Source: Hexactinellida sp. DTS-2022 (Eukaryota; Porifera; Hexactinellida). From it: 64,000 nucleotides of DNA. The position numbers and the translations under genes are program-made. The notes beneath the pieces were generated by a model. That model worked only from the letters and a program-made list of their open reading frames with translations. It searched no databases and had not been told where the DNA came from. Shown piece by piece: positions 33,861 to 45,040 of this stretch. Numbering within the stretch: position 1 is the first letter of the stretch; each line of letters starts with the position of its first letter. The stretch is taken from positions 868,001 to 932,000 of the forward strand of contig JAPNXP010000005.1 of NCBI GenBank assembly GCA_028753945.1, in the 5' to 3' direction.

Positions 33861-34700
33861 ATGTCTGTTATTACAGACTACGCTTTTCAAAGCGAGAATT
33901 TAGCTGCAACACAAATAATATCAATTGACCCCGCAAATGAATTGAGTATGCTAGAACCACGTTGTCTGGCTATTAACCAACTAACGAACGAGATTTATAT
34001 CGGACAGAAACATCAAGTTAAAGAAGTAGGATCTATAATGACTATTCGAATAGACAAACAAACTGCTAAATGTGTGCATGTTATTAGTAGCGGTCTTGTT
34101 AAGCCAAGTGGAATTGCATTCTCTGATTCTTCTATATTCGTATCTGATGGCCATACCAACCGAGTTGTGTCCTATTCTAAATCTGGGGAAATATTGGGGG
34201 AAATTTGGGTGGCTAATAATATCGAATTTTGCTGTCCATCGTCTTTGCGTTATTTTCTTGACACTGTATATGTGTGTGACTGGGGAAATGCACGAATAAT
34301 CGCTTTTGATACGAAACTCAATTTCCTGTTTGAATCGCGAAGAGAAGAATTTAGCCGACCTATTGATATTGCTATTCACGCGAATTGTGTGTTTGTCGTT
34401 TCACAAAAACCTTTTATGATTAGCGTATTCTCTCTTGAGGGAAATTTCATTACAGTTTTTGTGTTCAATCTACCTAAATTCAAGGATATAAAATCATTCG
34501 CAATTGACAGTGTAGGGAATATTATCTTCAGTTCATTTATCCATCGTTTTCTCTATTTTTTGAATATGGAATATGGAGAGATAGCTGAAATTAACTTATT
34601 CGATATATTCTCCTTTAACCCTGGTGTCATTGCTATACTAGAGCACGATAAGATAATTTCATTGTACAACTCGGGTGTGCAAATTTTTAATATATTCTAA
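33861..34700 (+). CDS. NHL-repeat beta-propeller protein, 279 aa
   Basis: An intact intronless frame. At least four blades are readable. One is KPSGIAFSDSSIFVSDGHTN then RVVSYSKSGEILGE. The next is CPSSLRYFLDTVYVCDWGNA then RIIAFDTKLNFL. RPIDIAIHANCVFVVS follows, and then IKSFAIDSVGNIIFSS. These show the NHL pattern of a P..hAhd turn followed by h.hsD and N.RIh. The N-terminal about 35 residues (including LEPRCLAINQLTNEIYIG) begin another blade. No RING, B-box, filamin or signal peptide is present, so it is a stand-alone propeller, unlike TRIM-NHL proteins. The function is unknown; such propellers usually bind RNA or protein. Confidence 0.75.
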   Translation: MSVITDYAFQSENLAATQIISIDPANELSMLEPRCLAINQLTNEIYIGQKHQVKEVGSIMTIRIDKQTAKCVHVISSGLVKPSGIAFSDSSIFVSDGHTNRVVSYSKSGEILGEIWVANNIEFCCPSSLRYFLDTVYVCDWGNARIIAFDTKLNFLFESRREEFSRPIDIAIHANCVFVVSQKPFMISVFSLEGNFITVFVFNLPKFKDIKSFAIDSVGNIIFSSFIHRFLYFLNMEYGEIAEINLFDIFSFNPGVIAILEHDKIISLYNSGVQIFNIF

Positions 34701-34789
34701 TGTTGTATTATTATTTACATTATTATTCCTTAGAGTTTGTTTTGTTTATTGTATCTGTATTTTGTGCAACTTATACAAGTAAAATACGA

Positions 34790-35270
34790 CTCTCGTTAGT
34801 ACAGTATATTCATGGAGACTTTCAGCATTAATTATAAAGACGGTCGTCTCGATGGAAAACCAGAAATTTGCTCATAATTTGATCTAATATTTATTCCTGT
34901 CTGTACTGTCGTTAATTAGATCCTTCTTATTTCCTGGATTAATTTGTAGGTTTATTTTAAGTTCATAAACTACACTGAAAGTTGTACTCAAGTGTGATAA
35001 AGAATTTTGTATATTTAAGCTATGTTGTATTACTTTCCTTATTTGAACTGATAATATTATGAAACTAGTCGAGGCTCTTTAATTGCTTAATAATACAAAT
35101 TATGTAGATTATCACCAAACCATTACTCAATTATAATTATAGTATACTGAAAGAGTCGATCTATGTTATACTTTGCGAATGCAAAGTACTATGCTTCCGA
35201 ATACTCAGGTAGTTATACTAAGTATTTCAATTGAGGAGTGTGCATATAATCGCGAGTCAGCAAGGTTAAT
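34790..35270. other. Spacer, no gene seen
   Basis: AT-rich; a truncated CTCGTTAGTACAGTA MITE end lies near 34790. Nothing else is supported. Confidence 0.35.
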
Positions 35271-35274
35271 TCTG

Positions 35275-35454
35275 GTTTAAAATGAACAAACGAGTTCTTA
35301 ATCCGAAATTCCGGTTAAAAATACGAAATTACGAACGCTATTTCAGTCCCCTTCAAAGCCTTTTCAATACAATTGATATTGATTAATGCGAATTGTGGAT
35401 ATGGCGAACGCAATTTGACGGTCCCCTGGTGTTCGTACTAACGAGGTTCTACCG
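35275..35454. mobile_element. Pogo-like MITE, family A, inverted, worn left end
   Basis: It contains TTTCAGTCCCCTTCAAAGCC and ends GTACTAACGAGGTTCTACCG. Confidence 0.8.
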
Positions 35455-35600
35455 TAATTTTTTGCATTTATAATAAAGAAAATTAAAATATATTAGCAGA
35501 AATTGTGTAAAATGCGAATTGTTATCAGATGAATTGGTAATAATCGAAACTCCACTGTGTTTTCCTAATGTTAAGAAAGATTCCATAGTTTTACAGAATA

Positions 35601-35779
35601 CAGTAAGACCTCTTTAGTATGGACACCAAGGGACCGTCAAAACTTGTTTTCCTTATCCGGAATTCGTATTAACCGGTTCACTTGTATTTAAAAGGCTTTG
35701 AAGGGGTCTGACTCTGAAATAGTGTTCGTACTAACCGGAAGTTCATATTAACCGTGTTCGTACTAAGGAGGTTCTACTG
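35601..35779. mobile_element. Pogo-like MITE, family A, long form
   Basis: It runs from CAGTAAGACCTC to GGAGGTTCTACTG, with GGGACCGTCAAAA, TTATCCGGAATTCGTATT and TTTGAAGGGG. It is one of the most complete copies. Confidence 0.9.
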
Positions 35780-36430
35780 TATGTTCTTTCTATTTGCTTG
35801 TACACGAATGCAAACAAGTTAGTAAATGCTTTCGTGTAAAAACGTGCTACAGTTACTGTGTCATGTTGATAATGAAACTAATATAAATCGGATATATTTT
35901 TTCTTATTTCCTCTTTCTTTCCATTTACCTAATCACGCTAAACGATTTGTTTTGAATCTTAAATCATTGGATTTAATAGCTGTACTTTATTTGTACTTAA
36001 TACAGCCATATAAGCCGATTTTGTTACTCATCATTGTCTAGTCAGATCTCATTAATTCAATTGTCTTTTGATCGCATTACGATGAACTACCTATATGTGA
36101 CTAGCGAATCATTTGTTATATCCATTGTGATCTTAAGATTTAACCATGTGTCGAACTCTTCTATTGCTTATAGTGTATTACATAATATTCACATTCTAAA
36201 CATTGTACATCTGTTAATTAGTATGTGCCTTATCTAGCTCTCGTGAATCAGTTTAATGTATAAACATTTTGATTAGCGAAATGTATTTTTACATTAATAC
36301 CTAGTGAGCTAATTAAATTAATTTGCAGTTTACTTTTATATGACCGTCTCAATTGTTTGCGGTTTTCTTGTATAATTTTCAGTAAATTTTGTCGTGCCAT
36401 ATTTTGATTATTGTTAATTTGTTTCCATTT
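35780..36430. other. Spacer, no gene supported
   Basis: Two overlapping frames of about 70 residues exist but have biased, hydrophobic composition and no family resemblance. I treat them as chance. Confidence 0.4.
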
Positions 36431-36431
36431 A

Positions 36432-36605
36432 CAGTAGACTCTCGTTAATAGGAACACGGATAAGTCGAATATCGGTTAAGGAGTACAAGGTTTAATTCCC
36501 CTCGCCTATACAAATGTATGCAAGTGACTCCGGTTTATACGAATTTGCGGATAATACGAACAATTTTCGACTGTCCCCTGGTGTTCCTATTAACAGAGTC
36601 TACTG
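36432..36605. mobile_element. Pogo-like MITE, family B, reference copy
   Basis: It runs from CAGTAGACTCTCG to AGAGTCTACTG, with ATACAAATGTATGCAAGTGAC and TCCCCTGGTGTTCC. Confidence 0.9.
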
Positions 36606-37494
36606 TACTCAGTTTATCTACTCTCTTGTTGACTACATACCAACTGCCCCAGCCTGTAACTACTCTATTCACTAAATTGATAATTTCTACTATCTACCAT
36701 CGATATGTCTAAAATTGCATAATCAACCTACTTACACGCATAATTCTACTAATTATTACTAATGTACAAATTATGTGATGATACGAGTTGTGATTTCTAC
36801 TAATCCACTATAACAAATATATTCTACATGTACCAGCAATATTATTCAAATTGTATTAGAGGAGAGAGCATACGTATGGCTAGTCATCATGCATCAGTAA
36901 TTATAATGTTGGATATAATTCATTGTTCTACTACTATATTCTAGACAATTATTGAAATGTAGGTATAGTAGAATATATTGCTCCGCTTCATTTATGTTTA
37001 GTTGGCATTTTGAGAGAAAATCTTACCTTATTAACACAATTCTAAAAGCTGATATTGCCATATGTATAATTACAGTATAATCGCTTCATTATTCAATAAT
37101 AATTGGCATATCATCAAATTTTTTAATTTCATGATTTACTCAGTGATTAACAAGTCAAAACCTTAATTTTGTAAAAAATATATTTTATTGCGTTCACACT
37201 ACAATTATATTTTGGAATTGCTTGTATCAACCAACACCTTTTCTAATGCAATATTCTGGCATATTTTTTAAATTAAAAATCACCTTTGCGAAGCCTGGTT
37301 TTTATATTAAAAGTTATTGGCCATTATAAGCCCTTAGCCCTTATCTATATTAAAAATAATTATTTTGAATTGTTTTCGATTTATTTACTCATGAATTATA
37401 TTTACAATAAAAAAGTATACATACATAAGTAGATACAAATAGTTATCAAAAGTAAGAGCGGTTGTAGAGTAAGTTAAGTACAAAATATTTATTG
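36606..37494. other. Spacer; family K copy at 37229-37322
   Basis: Mostly featureless AT-rich DNA. CCAACACCTTTTCTAATG...CACCTTTGCGAAGCC marks a palindromic family K element just 3' of the minus-strand gene. Confidence 0.45.
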
Positions 37495-38517
37495 TTATCT
37501 TCCAGCTATTTCTCTTTCTAGCAACTGGAGAGCTTCCTCATACGATTGGTAATTAGTCTGTTTTTCTTTCCTTTCGTTCGCACAAGTTTCCCGCATCTGC
37601 TCCAATTCATGATCTTTATTTATCAGTCTTTGTTTCATTTCTTCTATTTCGTAGCCGTAGCCTCTCGTTGCTGGGATATGACATGCAGGAATGTGATAAT
37701 GCGACTGCTCACCTAACTGTTCCCTGATTGCTGTAGGGTAGTACTGGTGGTCATGGTAACGGACATGTCCATATGGAATCCCGGATCCGGCTCTTCGTGA
37801 CATCATCAAGTGTTTTTCTCGCAGTTCCTCAATTTCCCTATTCAACATATTTAACTGGTTTGTTAATAGCATGTTTTCTTGTGTCTCGTGGCTGAGTAGG
37901 TTTTTTGCTTGAATGCTTTCAACGGAAACCACTTCGTTACGGCCGCGAAGTTCGTCATTTGATTTTCTCAAATTCCGTATTTCCTCTTGGTCGCGTTTGT
38001 GACGTGCCTCTAGAAACTCAATTTTCTTATCTTTCGAGTCATCTTTTGCGTACATTTCCATTTGGAACATTTCCTGGCTATTTTTCGAAGCGAGTGGGGA
38101 TATGTAATGGCAGTACTCCTTAATTCGAGTTGGGTGAGTTTCGTACGGGTTTTGTATGTCCCTGTAGCGACCGTCTGGTGTGTTGGGGCGGCGATTCTCG
38201 AAAGGATACGAGTTTGATTGCTCAGGGGGGGTGTACGCTTTCTGCTTGTTTGAGACAAATATTTGTTCTGGATTTGACTTTTTGAAGGGAACATTTTGAG
38301 GACGTTGCGTAATTGTTTGTGGAGACTCAATTGCTGTTATTATGTTTTCGTAGTTTGATTTTGAGATAGTATAGGAAGGGGAACGCCTTGGTAGGAATTT
38401 GGAATTTTGAGGAATTCCTACGAATTGTCTCGGTTTTATTTCGGGATTGGACGATCTCATTTGAGTGTTGTTGATGTATCTCTGCTGGTAGAATCTTAGT
38501 TCGTATGATGGTTCCAT
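37495..38517 (-). CDS. Coiled-coil protein, 340 aa, unrecognised
   Basis: An intact intronless frame with ATG at 38517. Residues 1-about 155 are disordered and Pro/Ser/Asn/Tyr/Arg-rich (PSYELRFYQQRY near the start). Residues about 160-250 are a coiled coil (KIEFLEARHKRDQEEIRNLR, then LTNQLNMLNREIEELREKH). A His/Tyr-rich linker with two ACHIPA-like repeats (HYHIPACHIPATR) follows, then a second coiled coil at about 295-340 (EIEEMKQRLINKDHELEQMR). No known domain is recognised. A TATAAATA box lies 48 bp upstream. The 5' end and promoter are duplicated at 41.0-41.2 kb, where only the first 35 or so codons survive. Cytoskeletal scaffolding is plausible only by structure. Confidence 0.75.
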   Translation of the reverse strand: MEPSYELRFYQQRYINNTQMRSSNPEIKPRQFVGIPQNSKFLPRRSPSYTISKSNYENIITAIESPQTITQRPQNVPFKKSNPEQIFVSNKQKAYTPPEQSNSYPFENRRPNTPDGRYRDIQNPYETHPTRIKEYCHYISPLASKNSQEMFQMEMYAKDDSKDKKIEFLEARHKRDQEEIRNLRKSNDELRGRNEVVSVESIQAKNLLSHETQENMLLTNQLNMLNREIEELREKHLMMSRRAGSGIPYGHVRYHDHQYYPTAIREQLGEQSHYHIPACHIPATRGYGYEIEEMKQRLINKDHELEQMRETCANERKEKQTNYQSYEEALQLLEREIAGR

Positions 38518-38565
38518 TGCTATTGGTTATATAAATATTGTAACTAATTAAAGGAAAACTTCACT

Positions 38566-38573
38566 TATTTATA
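38566..38573 (-). promoter_or_regulatory. TATA box of the 340-aa coiled-coil gene
   Basis: TATAAATA on the minus strand, 48 bp before the ATG at 38517. The box is preserved in the duplicated copy near 41192. Confidence 0.6.
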
Positions 38574-38889
38574 GTATATTTTTTGTGTTACTGCATTGTA
38601 AGCTATAACCTATTTAGTCTCATAAAATATCCTGAGTAGATTATATTAAGCTTTCAAAATGTAATTCCTATTTTTGTGTTATGAGAATTAGCTATTAGCC
38701 ATATTGTTTCTAAAATGCACCTTAATATTAAACCTTAGCCTCTTTCAATTTAAAAATTTCCAAAGTTCCTTACTTCCAGTAATTTGCATGAATAAGTGGT
38801 AATCCATTTGGTGTTTAAGGCACACTTTCCATTCCATTGAGTTGGACTTTATGGAAAGATGTAATAAGACATCTGTGATATCTTTTTTA

Positions 38890-39072
38890 ATTAACTTATA
38901 TATAGACCGTCTATTTTTAGACCAGATTTTCTTACATATGAAATAGTATTACCCATAGACGGCAGGTGATTTTGGTCTACAAAATTTATCGACGGTCTAC
39001 AAATTTTTAGCTTAGTTTGTATGGGCTTTTATTGATCGTCTAGATACTATAGACGGTCTACATATAAGGAAG
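38890..39072. mobile_element. Palindromic MITE, family J
   Basis: Ends are TTATATATAGACCGTCTA and AGACGGTCTACATATAAG, with an extra internal inverted CGTCTA pair. It is present in copy A and missing from copy B of the duplication. Confidence 0.8.
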
Positions 39073-40059
39073 ATTCATATTTTTCTTTAAACCAATCTAG
39101 CAGTGTATGTACCAAGATTATTTAGGCTAAATTTATGAATTTTGTTTGTCTTACTTATTTAACGAATCTCTAGTTACTTTTGGTGAATATCTATTGATAA
39201 TTGTGTGGGATATTAAAATTAATGTCATACAAATAAACATATTTAACTACCATGTTTACGGAACAGATTTTTAATCAATATCTAAAATTTCTAGAATTTT
39301 AACGAATCATTACAATATAAACGTTCGTATATTAAGATTTTGATACTAATTATCAAATCATCGTTTATTTCTTATCAAATTTTATTGTACAATATATATG
39401 AAATAACGTCTTGTTTGTTAAATACACTAATTATCCTCTTGGGATATTTTATTTATTTGAAGGAATATAGTTAATTCAATCGTTATCTTATTAAACATAC
39501 TATTATTAACACAATCGAACAACTGCCATTGAAAAGCAGAATGTTAAAGGAATTTAATATTTCCGTCTTTTATTGCAGGGAATTAAATTGAGTTCGTTAG
39601 TATACTCCTTAGATATTCTATACCTGTATTCACCTTGTACGAGCGAATATATTACTCCTTACATTATTGAAATCAATGAAAATTTTGCAACTTTCTCCAG
39701 CCTAAAACTGATACCAATATTGTAAAGGATATCTTTAGATTTCATTTCTTATAGAAGTATATGAGTTCATCAATACGACACTCAAACAAGATGGTAGGGG
39801 GAATTATACTGATTTGAGTAATTTAATATTGAGACAACATATTTCTTAGTAATATTTTATAATACGTAATTAATAAATATATTAATTAACCTTCAAGTAT
39901 ATAATTATATCATCTCCTCAAACAACATTCCTTAGTGAATATAACGAGACTCTCCCTTTAGATAATTATCATATGTTTTTACCAATTTATCTTGTTAGCA
40001 TATTTAATTTTATCATTAGCGACTTTGCGTGTTATTTCATTGAATAATTAAGTCTCTAG

Positions 40060-41035
40060 ATATAGTATTCGCCACCTTCCTACCAAATTTCAAGTATGTA
40101 GCTCTTACCGTTCCTCAAATCAATTCTGAATAAACAAACCCAAAAGACCATTCCGATTTAATACAGTATACCTATAAGATTCTGAAATGTATTTTAATTT
40201 TATTCTTGCAAAATTCTCTTCACAATCAAATTTAAGTTGGCAATGATTTTATGATCTTGATTAGAGTGTAATAACTAATAAGTACTTTTGCCACAATAAG
40301 AGAACATTTGCAAAATATCGAGCATGCGTATACACCAATATACACGCGTACTATACACCATACTGCAACATATGCACTCTAATCAGGGGGGCTCAATCAA
40401 CAGGGTACTAACCCATAGGTGACTTCATGGAATAATATTTTCTTAGGGCATACCCCCTCTAGCGAAGTACCATATATACCAAGTACTTCTCGAATCTTGC
40501 TTTTGGACCCCTACACCCATACAGTATTTGCCACAAGTGACACTCTGAAGTTGTCACCTGTGACCAGATTAGCACGGATTGATACGAAGTTAATTACATC
40601 TAGTTTCCGAAGTCCTCAATCGAGTATTTTTGGCCAAAAACACTTTATATTTTTACTGCCTTTAGGTAGGTATGATAAAAATTTTAAAACCTGAACTTTT
40701 TAAAGTAAATTCTTTATTATTTGCTGCAATATTTCTCAAAAATATTGATTCGTACCCATTATGAAGTACCAGGTACTTCATGGGTGTACCTTTCAAATGG
40801 GACCCACCACCTGGCTATGGGTCAAATCTCTGCCGATTGAGACACCCCTGCTCTATTGGTGCTGATCGTTCAAACTTTACGAAACGAAAAATTCCGATTA
40901 AACACTCCTCCCTATGTTACACTTTTTTACCATTTGTAATACAGAAGGATGGTCTGTCACCCGTAGAAGAGTTACGATAACTTTTATGGCCCTAATACAA
41001 AAATGGTCGTGTAAATATCTTATCAACCGTTATAT
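40060..41035. repeat. Dispersed repeat R, interrupted by a hAT element
   Basis: It starts TCTAGATATAGTATTCGCC and CTACCAAATTTCAAG, then CTTTTGCCACAATAAGAG. After the hAT insertion come TTCAAACTTTACGAAAC and ATGGTCTGTCACCC. Other copies are at 46118-46680 and 48356-48890, with partial ones at 32980-33090, 56390-56560 and 57150-57250. It lies between the two copies of the segmental duplication. Confidence 0.7.
40384..40850. mobile_element. hAT element, 467 bp, inside repeat R
   Basis: Ends are CAGGGGGGCTCAATC and GATTGAGACACCCCTG. It is flanked by CTCTAAT and CTCTATT. The equivalent site in the copy at 48356-48890 is uninterrupted. It contains GGTACTTC/GAAGTACC palindromes. The longest frames inside are not recognisable as transposase. 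Confidence 0.8.
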
Positions 41036-41146
41036 TTTCAAAATTCCCACGAATTGTCTCGGATTTATTTCGGGATTGGACGATCTCATTTGAGAGTTGT
41101 TGATGTATCTCTGCTGGTTGAATCTTAGTTCGTATGATGGTGCCAT
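41030..41146 (-). pseudogene. Truncated copy of the 340-aa coiled-coil gene
   Basis: The ATG at 41146 starts a frame that matches the first 35 residues of the gene at 38517 with about four substitutions (PSYELRF, QQRYIN, QMRSSNPEI). It then runs into repeat R and stops at 41030. Its promoter with TATAAATA is retained. It could be transcribed, but it encodes only a short N-terminal fragment. Confidence 0.75.
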
Positions 41147-42075
41147 TGCTATTGGTTATATAAATATTGTAACTAATTAAAGGAAACTACACTTATTTAT
41201 AGTATATTTACTGTATTGTTGCTAGAATCTATTTTAGCCTCACTAAAATACCTTGAGTAGATTTTATTAAGCTTCCAAAATAGTAATTCCCGTTTTGTGA
41301 TAATTATTATGAGAATTTGCAATAAAATGCATCTTAATATTCAACCCATTTCCTCTTTAATTTTCCAAATTTCCAAAGTTCCTTACTTTCAGTAATTTAT
41401 ATCAAATTTGATTGTACAATATATATGAAATAACGTCTTGTTTGTTAAATACACTAATTATCCTCTTGGGATATTTTATTTAATTGAAGGAATTAGTCGT
41501 TATACTATTATTAAACATTTATTAACACAATCGAACAACTGCCATTAAAAAGCAGAATGTTAAAGAAATTTAATATTTTCCGTCTTTTATTACAGGAAAT
41601 TAAATTGAGTTGTTAGTATATACTCCTTAGATATTATGTACCTGTATTCACCTTGCACGGGCGAATATATTACTCCTTACATTATTGAAATCAAGGAAAA
41701 TTTGCAACTTTCTCCAGCCTAAAACTGATACCATATGGATAGGATATCTATAGATTTCATTTCTTATAGAGTATATGAGTTCAATGAGAGATATCAAGTA
41801 AAAAGATGTGTAGGAGGAATTACACTGACTTGAGTAATTTAATACTGAGACCACGTATTTCTTAGAAATATTATACGTATTTTAGAATACGTAATTAATA
41901 AATATATTAATTAACCTTCAAGTATATAATTTATCATCTCCTAAAACAACATCACTTAGTGAATATAATGGGATTCTCCCGTTACATAATTATCATATGT
42001 TTGTACCAATTTATCTTATTAGCATATTTAATTTTATAAAATTAGCGACTTTGCGTCTTTTCCATTGAGAAATAA
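41042..42075. repeat. Segmental duplication, copy B
   Basis: Direct copy of 38412-40045 with a deletion of about 590 bp and many small differences. The left edge coincides with the end of repeat R. Confidence 0.8.
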
Positions 42076-42109
42076 ATTTCTTACCCAGTCTATATTTTTG
42101 ACATAATGA

Positions 42110-42500
42110 TGCTAACTGAATTAGTTTACTGAATTTATTGCTACGTATTAATATGGTAAGAGTTCAGATTAAATCTGTCCGTATTAATTAACGGACTTGC
42201 ATCGGAATATGTTCGTATTACGTATCAGGAAATTAGTATTAATTTACCGGAGTAAGTTGCTATTGTATAAGCTAGGAGAAATAAACCTTGCACTCTTTAA
42301 CCGATATTTCGCCTTATCCTTTTTCGTATTAATTAATTAACCAGAGTCTACTGTGTTTCGAACCATAAACAGATTTCCCAATACTATAGGATAAAGATTA
42401 GTAGCTCATTCTTTTGATCTATATTTGTGTCTTCAAAGGATGTTTATTATTTAACCACTCCAACTTTTCAGTTGTTGAATAAATTTATTTACAAATTGCT
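42110..42500. other. Spacer with a worn family B MITE
   Basis: Positions about 42160-42355 keep GGACTTGC, ATCAGG and CCAGAGTCTACTG fragments of family B. They lie upstream of the G-alpha gene; no TATAAATA is seen there. Confidence 0.45.
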
Positions 42501-42509
42501 TTTAGCTAA

Positions 42510-43613
42510 ATGGGCTGTATTTCTAGTCGTAGCAATGAAACAGCCGTAGACTCAACAGCTGGTAAATCCAGTCGGAAATATATCGCGGAATCTAATGCGC
42601 CACAAACCGCGAACCGACCTGGTGTGGGTGGTGAGGCCAACAAGGAAATAAAACTTTTACTTTTAGGCGCGGGGGAATCCGGAAAGAGTACAATTGTGAA
42701 ACAAATAAAAATCATTCACGAGCAAGGCTTCAGCCAGGAGGAAATAAACCAATTTCTTCCGATTATATACTCCAACACGATCCAATCTCTCTACGCAATT
42801 ATAACCGCGATGCGGAAACTTAACATCGCGCTAGGTGACGAGAGCCGAAAGGAGGACGCCAATAGGATAACACAGGTGGTCACAGACCAGGGAGATACAG
42901 AACCGTTTTCTGAAGAACTGAGTTCTGCCATGAAGCGCGTGTGGGCTGACGCAGGTGTTCAATACTGTTTCAGACGTTCCAGAGAATACCAGCTGAACGA
43001 TTCTGCTAAATACTATCTGGATAGTTTGTCTCGTATCAGCAGTAGGCGCTACCAACCTACTGAACAGGATATATTGCGTACTCGTGTGAAGTCCATTGGT
43101 ATAACCGAGACGCTATTCACGTATAATAAGGTTAGATTCAAGCTTGTTGACGTGGGAGGTCAAAGGTCAGAGCGTAGGAAATGGGTGCATTGTTTCCAAG
43201 GGGTGCATGCCATTCTGTATTGCGTGTCTCTGTCAGCTTTTGACTTAACCCTGCGAGAAGATAACTCAGTTAATCGCTTGCATGAAAGCATCAAATTGTT
43301 TACAACTGTACTCAATAACAAATGGTTTACAGAGGCTGCGATAATTGTATTGTTCAATAAAAAGGATTTACTTGAATTGAAACTGAAGGAGTCTTCTATT
43401 ACAGTGTGTTTCCCTCAATACACGGGTAATAATACATACCAAGAAGTGTCTGAATACATCAAACAACAGTTCGTTAGGGTAAATAGGGACACCAAACGTC
43501 TTCTCTTTTCCCATTACTCGTGTGCAACTGATACAGACAATATACGATTTATTTTAGACAATATAACTGAAGATCTTATTCAAGCCAATATTATCACTCA
43601 AAAACTTCTCTAA
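42510..43613 (+). CDS. Heterotrimeric G-protein alpha subunit, divergent
   Basis: A GTP switch protein under G-protein-coupled receptors at the plasma membrane. It is 367 residues and intronless. MGC at the start gives sites for myristate and palmitate. The P-loop GAGESGKST is at 53-61, switch I RVKSIGI at 192-198, switch II DVGGQRSERRKW at 214-225 with the catalytic Gln218, NKKD at 283-286 and SCAT at 337-340. Oddities: the region before the P-loop is about 12 residues longer than in Gi and carries Pro and Gly where a regular N-helix is expected. The magnesium-coordinating Thr of switch I is Ser195 and the next Thr is Ile196. The C-terminus ITQKLL lacks the Cys modified by pertussis toxin in Gi/o. 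It does not fall cleanly into Gs, Gi, Gq or G12 by eye. Catalytic residues are otherwise intact, so it is probably functional. Confidence 0.93.
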   Translation: MGCISSRSNETAVDSTAGKSSRKYIAESNAPQTANRPGVGGEANKEIKLLLLGAGESGKSTIVKQIKIIHEQGFSQEEINQFLPIIYSNTIQSLYAIITAMRKLNIALGDESRKEDANRITQVVTDQGDTEPFSEELSSAMKRVWADAGVQYCFRRSREYQLNDSAKYYLDSLSRISSRRYQPTEQDILRTRVKSIGITETLFTYNKVRFKLVDVGGQRSERRKWVHCFQGVHAILYCVSLSAFDLTLREDNSVNRLHESIKLFTTVLNNKWFTEAAIIVLFNKKDLLELKLKESSITVCFPQYTGNNTYQEVSEYIKQQFVRVNRDTKRLLFSHYSCATDTDNIRFILDNITEDLIQANIITQKLL

Positions 43614-45035
43614 ACGTATACTATCGATGTCGATGAATTAACATTATTATCATCACTTTACTTATTGAACTATATATTTATTTTTACATTTTTATATCAA
43701 TTATTACTTATTAATATTATTAATTCATTATTTGCAGTGTTTTGTTTAGTTGGCAACCAAACGGGTGATTTTGATTACAAATACATATTAAATAATAATT
43801 GAGTGTACATCCGATTACATACATATACATAAGTAATATATTTTTTCCTATACAATTTTGGCTTTTTGCATACATTGTCACTTTTTTAAGTGATTTTTGT
43901 TTTCAATTTGGCTCTTATTAGGCAATATTAGCTATTCAGTTAGGATTTTGAATGTATTGAAATCGCATTCGAAAGCAAATATAAATACCTTTTAATTATT
44001 TCCTATTTGAAAAATTATTAATTTTAGTATTACTTAGAACTACCGATATCATATTCGTACGCTATAATAATGATGTTTGGCATCCTACACATGTATGCAA
44101 TTCTATTATTAATCTTTATAGAACTAAATTAATTAATTTATATTTAGAAATGTGCGTAATTCGATCTGAAAATAACCTAATTATAACTGTTTTTAATGAC
44201 AGTCGTTAGAAATTGGTTTTCTTAAAGAATAAACAATTTTTCATTTATTTGTACCTTAAATTTTATTATAATTAATTCCTGTGACATATCACTGTACCAT
44301 ATAATATTATTCATTTTAATCGATGTTTACCTTGAAAAGGGATTTATATGTCTAACATCCCTCTCCAATGGAATTATAATGAAGTTACAGGGATATATCC
44401 AGTGATTGTACCTAGAATTTATATCTCATGATATTCCTTATAGTTAATAAATAATCAGTAATTCTTAGCAAAATTCCCTTGTTGACATATTTTGTAACAT
44501 GGAACAACGTAACTTTTTTCTTCAAATTTTTACAGAGATGTCGAATTGTTCCATTACCTTTGATTGAAAGAGCCTAAAATTTACATAACCTAAAATAAAT
44601 TGATCGCTTGGCCCAAAGGAATATTATTTTCTCGATTTGTTCTCACAGACCTGTCTGAATGAAAAGTGACTTTAGCTCAGAATATTATCATTTGGCAATA
44701 CCGCATATTAGCAATTTAGCAAGCAGATTTTGAGCAATTAACTAAAATTCAACTAATCTTATAATAATTCAACACCAACAATTCACAATTCGGTAGATTA
44801 ATTAAACCCATTCCAGGTATCGAAATGTCGGTATTGCTATTGGAGTAGCCTCTAAATCCAATTCTCTACTTGCCGCATGAATTGTTTCCAATCCCTTTAA
44901 TCTATATGATTGTATTATTATTGTTATAACTCGATTTTTGTTGATTTATTTCATTTAACAATAAACATGTATTACATAATAGAGAGCTAATAAATAAGAA
45001 TTGAATACACGAACACAATAATTAAAACTATTATT
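43614..45035. other. Spacer, no gene seen
   Basis: AT-rich 3' flank of the G-alpha gene. Around 44600-44760 a dispersed repeat (TGATCGCTTGGCCCAAA, GCAAGCAGATTTTGAG) recurs at about 48079-48255. No open frame is supported. Confidence 0.4.
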
Positions 45036-45040
45036 TTTAT

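Larger units (their letters stand above)
38412..40045. repeat. Segmental duplication, copy A
   Basis: Matches 41042-42075 in direct orientation, covering the first codons, start and promoter of the 340-aa gene plus about 1.4 kb upstream. About 590 bp (38787-39375), including a family J MITE, are absent from the other copy. Confidence 0.8.

Noticed and set aside
35826-36237. Two frames of about 70 residues with hydrophobic segments
   Set aside because: Composition reflects AT-rich DNA; no motif, splice or promoter support.
40419-40980. Frames of 91 and 66 residues
   Set aside because: They lie in the hAT element and repeat R and do not resemble a transposase.
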